Assembly: GCA_033977485.1 (NCBI GenBank)
Contig: CM066995.1
Span: 49,165,162-49,229,161, forward strand
Direction: 5' to 3'
Length of the DNA stretch: 64,000 nucleotides
From: Hydrangea macrophylla
Lineage: Eukaryota; Streptophyta; Magnoliopsida; Cornales; Hydrangeaceae
A model generated the notes under the pieces. It worked only from the letters and a program-made list of their open reading frames with translations. It was not told the DNA's origin and searched no databases. A program made the position numbers and the translations under genes. Positions 57,382 to 64,000 of this stretch are shown one piece after another (within the stretch, counting starts at the first letter, position 1; the number at the start of each line of letters is the position of its first letter).

Positions 57382-57854
57382 AAACTAAAAGAAAATAGAC
57401 TAAAACAACAACTGACTCAACGATTACGAAAAACAACCACGCAAGTAATCAAGCACACAAGAACACAGTACTACTATGATGCATGTAATTATCCTTATGC
57501 AGTGATTCGTGTCAAAGCTCAACGCCCCGGGTTTCCTAGCTAATGCAATGCTCACTCCACACCTAACCTAATGCAAGTAATTGCGTCTCAGCACCCTGAC
57601 TTACAGTGATTTGATGCGAAATTTAAAGGAAGCAATGTATATTTATTTTATTTTATTTTCATTGCGCAAGCTCCTTTGGTGTGCTAAGCTTTTCCACTCC
57701 GACACGCTAGAATTTGATTACTTGAGAAACTACAAAACAAAAATAAAATTTAGTAACTCAAAATAAAAACGAAAAATAAGAAAAATAAAAACTAATATAA
57801 TATTTACAAATTAACTAAACTAAGATTCTAAAACTAAAGGTAGTGAATTGCAAT

Positions 57855-57872
57855 CCCCCGGCAATGGCGCCA
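57855..57872 (-). other. Primer binding site of element E
   Basis: TGGCGCCATTGCCGGGGG on the minus strand, 11 bases inside the 5' LTR end. It is the characteristic Athila site, complementary to a tRNA 3' end. Confidence 0.88.
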
Positions 57873-57883
57873 AAAATTAATAT

Positions 57884-58652
57884 TGTCAATATCAAGATAT
57901 AAAAAGTGTACTTTACTTTTATAAAGATTTGTAGTAGTGAAAGTAAAGGTCGAACCCACAGAGATTGAATTACTACAGCTTTTAATTTTAAAACCTAAAT
58001 CTAATTAATTATGAAAACGGAAGTTGATTTGAATTTTAATTAAACTAATAAGACTAATAAAAATAAATCTAAATTATGAAAGTGATTTAAAATTGTTTTT
58101 ATAAATATGTTTAGGGAACCTAGGATTGCAAATCCACCACTACCTTCATAATAAGGGTATTTATGAATTCAATTAGCTTATTAAGTTGGATGATAATGGA
58201 GAATTATAGCTACAAGCTCAATTCCTTCGTCAAGAAAATAACCATGGTTCAAGCACCAACATAATCCATCTTCGATTAGCACGAATTATCCCACACTAAA
58301 CTAGGGTTGTGGCATAATCTGTCTAACCTAGGCATGGACTATTCGGATACTTGATAGCACAATTCAATTAAGTAACATTACATGTAAATAATCTATACAA
58401 GCACAACAAATATAGACCATTGAGCACATCACAGTCAAAATTGATCTAAGACAAGAATAGATTTTGAAAGTAATGATTTAATCAATAGAAGCACGATTTA
58501 TTATAAAAAAATCCTCTAAACATGTAATCATCATCCATACATAATAAAACTAAAATAAAAACATAAATAACTCCTTATTACTTGGCTAGGGTTTCATTGA
58601 AACCCTAGATCCAGGTTTAGTTGGCCATGGAATTGATGAACGGCAAGAGGTT
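57884..58652 (-). repeat. 5' LTR of element E, truncated
   Basis: It matches 31505-32276 of the 3' LTR (TGTCAATATC start in plus orientation) and then breaks off. The outer part of about 570 bp, with the GC-rich words and LTR start, is missing. CACTA-type sequence follows at once. Confidence 0.9.
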
Positions 58653-59029
58653 TAGTATTTGTGACGGAATTTGGTCCGACACAAATATTAGTGTCATATA
58701 TGCTAATTATTTGTGTCGACCCGAAATCGTCACAAATAGTATTTGTGACGGATTTTATTTGAAGATTCCGTCACAAATAGTATTTGTGACGGAGTTTGGT
58801 TATAAATTCCGTCCCAAATATCATTTGTGTCGGATTTTGTTTGAAGATTTCTGTCACAAATAGTCACCAACAATTATTTTTTTTTATCACAATAAATTAT
58901 AATAAACTAATTTTTAACGACAAAAACCACATACAATTTAAAAGCATATTAATTAGACAAAACGAGATACAGTAAAACTTTTTTGTGACAGATTTATAAC
59001 CGTAACAAAAAGCCTGTTTTCTTGTAGTG
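58653..59029 (+). mobile_element. CACTA-type DNA transposon end fragment
   Basis: The right terminus is CCTGTTTTCTTGTAGTG, the inverse of CACTACAAGAAAACAGG, a typical CACTA terminal repeat. Inside are many subterminal repeats, TTTGTGACGGA and its inverse TCCGTCACAAA, some back to back around ATAGTAT. The left terminus is absent, so the copy is truncated where it meets the Athila LTR. No transposase is present. Confidence 0.82.
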
Positions 59030-59702
59030 TTCTCCCTATGTTGTTTGAATGTGTTGTAGTCTATGGGATAGTTAGCGTTTGTTCCCCAAGGCTGAGTTTA
59101 TGATTTTTACTCATACCAGTCATGTGGCTAACCCGTTGAGTTTATATCAGGGGTGCGTTCTTGTTGGAGCGTAGCCGATTGAGATTTGCAGAGCTAGTAG
59201 GGTGTTGGCGGCATCCGGCAGTAGGGGGCATGTGAAATTATCGTTGCTGTTTATCTTTATTTGTTTTTATTCATGTAGAGAGCTCAGTATTTTATTTTCT
59301 GGCATTGTGGTCCATGATTTGAGATATTGTATAGTTGTATTGTACTTATGTTGTACTTGATCTTGAGGCCGTTTAGGAGGCTCTGGACTTTCCTTTCAAT
59401 GGTAAAAGAGGTTTTGTAATTCGTAATTGTACAAAGGCAGTCAGTATATTCAATTGTTCCATGTAAGTTTGAATTTCTTTTAGTTATTGTAAACTTTAAT
59501 TGAAACTTTTGATAATGTGTATGTTGAATTTAAACGGTTTTTCTCATTTAATCTTTTAATATTTTTAAAGAGAATTCGTAATCATTTTTAGTAAATTTAC
59601 TTTTTGAAATGGATTGGTGTTTTTACTCTCGGGTTTTGGACGGTTGAATACCGATTCAGTTTTTTACTGCATATTTGATTGTCCAAAAATCGGGGTGTGA
59701 CA
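59030..59702 (+). repeat. Solo LTR, right part
   Basis: This non-coding stretch ends AAAAATCGGGGTGTGACA at 59702, a chromovirus-type LTR terminus, and is followed by CAAAT (59703-59707), which matches the target duplication at 29554-29558. Together with 29559-31504 it makes one LTR. Confidence 0.72.
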
Positions 59703-59707
59703 CAAAT

Positions 59708-60615
59708 GATGTCATGCAATGCGCAAACCAAAGAAATAGGGGAAAAAATAAATAAGGGGTCATGATTGGAATTTCAAATTAGAGCCAAACAATGCTCTAG
59801 TGTATAATTCTTCTCCCAGTAATATACAATCTCCTTGCAAAGCTGTAAATAACTAGTACATATATTCCTACTAGGGTACTACTCGTATTACATAGAGATC
59901 AGTTCTTTCACTATTGGGAATAAACTCAATATCTCAAACCCCTTGTTTACCCACTCTCAATATCCAGAGTGCCGTCACTCTCCCATCCTAGATCATGCAC
60001 CTCTATGAGCCGAGACCCATCAACTTGGCATACTAATAGTATCCTAAATTCCTATATACTATCATTTTATAGAATTTATAACTCATTACTTGTTGGACAA
60101 ATAATATCACATTATAAAATATAAATAAATAAAAACAAATTAAAATAAAAATCTAATTAAATCAACCATTCCTAGGTCAGAATTATCCCATATGTGGATA
60201 GAATCCCAACACCCTAGGTCGTAGGGTGAACTCATTACATATTCTAGATGTGCTCAGTTGATTGAATAATGAACAATGCGCGTTGCAAACGAGTAGGATA
60301 GTCTATGGAACTGAAGATTATCAGACATGAATGTAAACAAATTATTGACTTTCGTATAGAACTTGACACGCTTGTCAATTCATGTTGCAACTGGCGTCTT
60401 ATGATTCGGTTTTCCTTTTCTATTTTATGGGAAAAACTAATACTATCTCATAGTCGTTGGCATTTATTCGAGGAAGGTTCAAAATATTTTCATAACAATA
60501 TGAGTGCATGAAGTCCCATAAAAATAGGGATACAATGTAGGAGTTGTCATTATTTAATGGGTAGATAAAGTTTTAAACAAAAAAATCTATCTCATATAAC
60601 TGTCATATCTTATTA
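59708..60615. other. Intergenic DNA left of the WRKY gene, no gene seen
   Basis: AT-rich and without a convincing ORF. A TTGACT W-box core occurs at about 60344. The phrase GCACCTCTATGAGCCGAGAC with CACTCTCAATATCC resembles old LTR debris but cannot be assigned. Confidence 0.5.
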
Positions 60616-61195
60616 GAGCATCCACAGTGGGTTGATTATACAACAAACTTAAGCATAGTTTGGATGTAGGACACTTGTAATGGGTCGATGGTATGACAGC
60701 GTACAACACTGAAACTTAAGAAAACTTAAGTTTAATGTACAACTAAGTTCAGCTATTGTACAAGGCTGACGGCACAATCAGAACCGTGAGGAGCCAAACG
60801 GCACACATTGTGCCGTGTGATGTTCAAGCGGCACTATATGAGCCGTGTGATATCACACGGCATAATGTGTGCCGTGTAAAGTTGTGTCCAAAAAGGCTAT
60901 TGAAAATAAAATAATAAATTTGAAAATAAATAAGAGTAAATAGAGTATAAAGAAATAAGAGTAATAAGAGTATACAGTTGTGTCCAGGCTATTCAAACGG
61001 CACATGTGAAGCCGTGTGATATCACGCGGCACACATTGTGCTGCCTAGTCCCACACGGCACAATGTGTGCTGTTTGATATCACACACGGCTCTTCCTTTG
61101 GCGTTTAAACAAATACCCATTGCGAGTGTATTTCATCTGTACACTAAACTTACTAAACATGAGCCTTAAGTTTACTATACCTGCTGTGGATGCTC
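60616..61195. mobile_element. PIF/Harbinger-like MITE, 580 bp, TSD TTA
   Basis: Terminal inverted repeats GAGCATCCACAG (60616) and CTGTGGATGCTC (ending 61195) are flanked by TTA on both sides (60613-60615 and 61196-61198). TTA duplications and GAGCATC-type ends fit Tourist/Harbinger MITEs. It has no transposase. Its interior carries CACACGGCACA/TGTGCCGTGTGA word clusters. Confidence 0.82.
60771..61090. repeat. ACGGCACA/TGTGCCGT word clusters inside the MITE
   Basis: Two blocks (60771-60885 and 60995-61090) hold about ten variants: ACGGCACACATTGTGCCGTG, AGCGGCACTATATGAGCCGT, GTGATATCACACGGC, ATAATGTGTGCCGTG, GTGATATCACGCGGC and CACACGGCACAATGTGTGC. Several are near-perfect palindromes. Confidence 0.85.
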
Positions 61196-61639
61196 TTAGG
61201 ACTTTCCCCGTAATTCGAGTATTTCATAATTAGTTTCATATAAATCTTACAGTAATATAAAGATTACACGTCACATAGAAAAAATTCTCGTTCAAATCAG
61301 TAGGTAATATTTGTAAGATGGGAAAGGGTAGAAAAGTAGTCAGATGCCAATATGCCTCTTGAAAGTCGTCCAGATAATTTTCAGGTCAATGTGAAGTTTT
61401 TTGTTCAAAATATCAATGTGTTCCACCAATTCTTTTTTACTGGTGGGGCCCAATTATGTTGACATATTATTGAATTTGGAGAACTGGCTCCCTCTCTCTC
61501 TCTCTCTTGAATATAGATGCCTTGAGAGTGCCGATTCAAATTTGATTAATGGACCTCTATTTCGTGCCACTTTCCATATGTGCCAAAAATTCATAGACCA
61601 AGACTCTGGAGTCTGGACTTCTCCTCTCTTTCTCTCCCT

Positions 61640-61648
61640 CTATATATA
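61640..61648 (+). promoter_or_regulatory. TATA box of the WRKY gene
   Basis: CTATATATA follows a CT-rich stretch, 122 bp upstream of the start codon. This predicts a 5' UTR of about 95 bases. It is the only strong TATA match near the gene. Confidence 0.65.
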
Positions 61649-61714
61649 CACATACATACATATCTCGATTACCCTATTAAGTATTTCTCCATTCTCCCTC
61701 TTCCTCTCATTCCC

Positions 61715-61720
61715 TTGACC
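61715..61720 (+). promoter_or_regulatory. W-box core in the WRKY leader
   Basis: TTGACC, the W-box core bound by WRKY proteins, lies between the TATA box and the ATG. Another TTGACA-type core is at about 61457. Feedback by WRKY factors is common for this subgroup, but a hexamer alone is weak evidence. Confidence 0.35.
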
Positions 61721-61769
61721 AACAAACACCACTTGAACAGTTGCTTAGGCTTTGGAATATTGAGTTTCA

Positions 61770-63475
61770 ATGGATCCAACTTTCGTGGACACATCTCTCA
61801 GCATTAATCTCAAAGTCAATACATTACCTAAGATTGACAAAAATCCAGTGAGATTAATAAGCTTTTTTTTTTTTTTTAATGTTTGTTGTGCCCTTATTTA
61901 CAAAGTAACGATATTTTCCATTTCTTTATGAAATCAGAAGAGAGAGTTTGAAGTTCAAGACTTGGCGAGAGAAAGCTCACAATCAGTGAAAGAGGAGGTT
62001 AGTTTAATGTACAAATTCATGGTGCTTAAATTTTGGTAAAACTACACATATGATACAATTAGACATAGGTAGTGTCAACCAAACTCATATAATTATTGTT
62101 CATAAACATAATATATATATATATATATATAGAGTCCAGCTCCAGTGCGTACTGGATAAGTGCACTGGGTGAACACACTGGGTTTTTAAACCTAAAAAAA
62201 TCGCGGGTCAGCGGATTGCAAGACTAGATGCGGGTCAGTGGGGCATCCCACGATTTTTTTAAGCTTACAAACTCAATACGTTCACCCAGTGTGCTTACCC
62301 AGTGCGCACTGAAGCCTGACTCTATATATATATTTATGTAAATATATATAATACATTTTTCTTGGGCTTCTCTCCCCCTTTCTCTCCTGGTCTTATTGTT
62401 TTCCACAACATTTCCGCATTATTGCTTTCATTTTTCCTTATAACTAATCTACTTACTATAACCTAAATTCCCTAGGCATTAGGAAAAGAACAGTATATGG
62501 TGACTTTCAAATTTCGTAAATTTTTAATGTAGCTTTTTTTTTTTATTATTATAAATCTCTCTTTTATTCTATTACTTTTCCTCGAAAAATATTTTACAAA
62601 TTCTGAGAAAAAAGCACCGAGCAAAATACTTTTCTTTGTTCGGCTAACTGTGAAAGCATTTATAAAAAGAGAAAGCAGATGAAAATAAATCAATAAATTA
62701 TTTTGATTATTTCAATCACATCCCTTTCTCTTTTCTTGACCTGCTGTTATATTTTGAAACTTTTAATTTCTTCTATACGGCAAGCATGGAGTAAAACCTT
62801 ATGGAATTAGTTTCCTTTTTTTTTTTTTTGTACTTTTTCTTTTTTCCTTTTCTAAGGCCCTGTTCCTTTGTGGATTTAGCAAGGGACATAAGAAATTAGT
62901 TTTTTTTTATGCTTAAAAAATAATAGGAATTCCGATTTATATAGAAATATAATTAATAGTAAATCAAGAAAGGAGGAAGGAAATTAACTCAAAAAATTCA
63001 CAAATCTTAATTTTATTTTTAATCAATTTTCTTTTCCCTCATATGCTCCTCATTGATTTTCTCAGCAACCTTTCTTTCTTTTTCGCTCGCGAATTCTATA
63101 AACCAAACACAGCCATACTACTTTATTGCCAACAACTAAATCAATCTAATTTCTCATAATTGAAAGCAGCCAGAAGTTTTGGTGGAAGAATTAAATCGAG
63201 TAACTACCGAGAACAAGAAGCTGACTGAAATGCTAACCATGGTTTGTGAGAATTACCATTCTTTGCAAAGCCAATTAAATGATTTGAAGCAAAAGAACTC
63301 CGAAAGTGAAGTCTCAAATGCAAGGAAGAGAAAGGCGGAGCGTGAAATTTATGGCAATATGATTGAAAATGATGGAAATGATCATACAGATGGAGGTTCA
63401 TGTAAGAGGCCAAAAGAAATCAGGACGCACAATTCAAGAGTTCTTATACGCACCCATCCATCTGACATGAGTCTG
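61770..63475 (+). CDS. WRKY transcription factor, group IIa (WRKY18/40/60-like), exons 1-3, 3' part off-window
   Basis: Exons 61770-61847 (26 codons), 61938-61997 (20 codons) and 63170-63475 (102 codons) join in phase 0 with GT/AG introns of 90 and 1172 bp. The protein starts MDPTFVDTSLSINLKVNT, the usual start of this subgroup. Exon 3 gives the leucine zipper (VEELNRVTTENKKLTEML then VCENYHSLQSQLNDL), through which these factors form homo- and heterodimers. A nuclear localisation stretch (NARKRKAERE) and the conserved ISRV.VRT-like SRVLIRTHPSDMSL just before the WRKY domain follow. The WRKYGQK domain exon is not in the window. The family acts in pathogen, wound and abscisic-acid responses in the nucleus. 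No stop or frameshift is seen. Confidence 0.9.
62131..62323. mobile_element. Fold-back MITE in WRKY intron 2
   Basis: The left arm AGAGTCCAGCTCCAGTGCG with TGCACTGGGTGAACACACTGGG mirrors the right arm (CACCCAGTGTGCTTACCCAGTGCGCACTG then GACTCT, shortened). The arms are about 70 bp of imperfect inverted repeat, flanked by (TA)n on both sides. It has no coding capacity. The superfamily is uncertain, and a TA target is possible. Confidence 0.72.
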
Positions 63476-64000
63476 GTAAATTTCTGTTTGGTAACCGATT
63501 ATTTGAGATAGTTAGAATAGATTGGGTCTATATTTTGGTAACCTGCTTTTTTCAACTTTAGCAACAAATTGAAGTTTTTTGAATAAACTGAAAAAAAAAA
63601 AAATTATATTAATTTTCACGGAAACAGCTAAACCGCCTTTAAGAAATCTCTTATTCCCGCATAGATCACAAATGGACTCTCAACCTCTAAAACATTTGGA
63701 TTTATAAAATCCTGAGTGTGTGTGACAACCTCCTACTATATATACCATAGATTAGAGTTTGACTATTGCAAAACACACTGGTCACATTGATTTTCCTATC
63801 ACTATGAGCCTCAAATTAAACGAAAAAAAAAAAAGTTTAAAAAAAAAAAAAACCCTCAAATCATATGGCTAATTAACTCGGCATTTTAAAGCACATTAAT
63901 TTCTTGTTCGGCATACATAGATGAGAAGTATTCTGTGTAAGAATCACATCGTGTGACTGTAGTTATGATTTCTCTATCACTGTAGAACCGTCATACTCCA
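63476..64000 (+). other. WRKY intron 3 (start), no further exon found
   Basis: A GTAAATTTC donor follows exon 3. No WRKY domain codons appear before the end of the window. A-rich runs occur at 63588-63603 and 63822-63852. Confidence 0.6.

Larger units (their letters stand above)
31505..58652 (-). mobile_element. Element E: Athila-type Ty3/gypsy, gag-protease only, interrupted by element F
   Basis: On the minus strand: 5' LTR (truncated, 57884-58652), Athila primer site, gag (57381 to about 55700), protease region (to 54760), a non-coding tail with GC-rich word clusters, element F, more non-coding DNA, polypurine tract and 3' LTR (31505-32843). Without element F the visible length is about 7.9 kb. 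No RT, RNase H, integrase or env is visible, so it was probably non-autonomous. A deletion removed about 570 bp of the 5' LTR and joined it to a CACTA end. Confidence 0.88.

Noticed and set aside
60305..60511. 68-codon open frame upstream of the WRKY gene
   Set aside because: Short, with no recognisable domain, in AT-rich intergenic DNA.
63785..64000. Next WRKY exon with the WRKYGQK domain
   Set aside because: None of the three forward frames contains the motif. The domain must be right of the window.

Overview
The window is plant nuclear DNA, most likely from a eudicot. The evidence is plant-specific Ty3/gypsy lineages (Tekay chromovirus, Athila and Tat/Ogre-like), a CACTA fragment, small MITEs, and the first three exons of a group IIa WRKY gene (WRKY18/40/60 type) at the right edge. 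I cannot name the species. About 59 kb of the 64 kb is nested transposons, and the WRKY gene is the only host gene I can support.

Left nest (1-25408). A decayed gypsy pol (element D, 21532-23327) was split by Tekay element A, whose 5' LTR lies just left of the window and whose 3' LTR is 19452-21531. Element A was itself split twice. A full Tekay element on the minus strand (B, 799-11775, target duplication CTGCA) sits in its gag. A short gag-only element (C, 14806-18521, target duplication CATGG) sits in its integrase. Element B carries a 1964-bp foreign segment (2876-4839) flanked by a 373-bp direct duplication. That segment is the 3' end of a Tat-type element with an antisense gene of the 'putative gypsy type transposon' family. 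Beyond D lie two decayed LTR ends.

Middle (25409-29553). This is non-coding DNA with LTR-like debris on the minus strand and no gene.

Right nest (29559-59702). A solo LTR with target duplication CAAAT was split by an Athila-type element on the minus strand (E, 31505-58652) that keeps gag and protease but no reverse transcriptase or integrase. E was split by a 19.3-kb Tat/Ogre-like element (F, 34337-53608, target duplication GCAGT). F keeps gag, protease, G-patch, RT, two RNase H domains and integrase with a few breaks. Its 3' part holds a six-exon antisense plant-mobile-domain gene, a second antisense remnant, and two arrays of palindromes. A CACTA end closes the nest.

Right edge (59703-64000). 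A 580-bp PIF/Harbinger-like MITE lies about 0.6 kb upstream of the WRKY start codon, and a fold-back MITE sits in WRKY intron 2. The WRKY domain itself is beyond the window.

The most unusual signals are non-coding. An array of 20 hairpins (49590-50187) varies its stems in a paired way. Short palindromic words cluster upstream of the LTR promoter and of both antisense genes in F. Different word clusters of the same style occur in five unrelated elements of this window.
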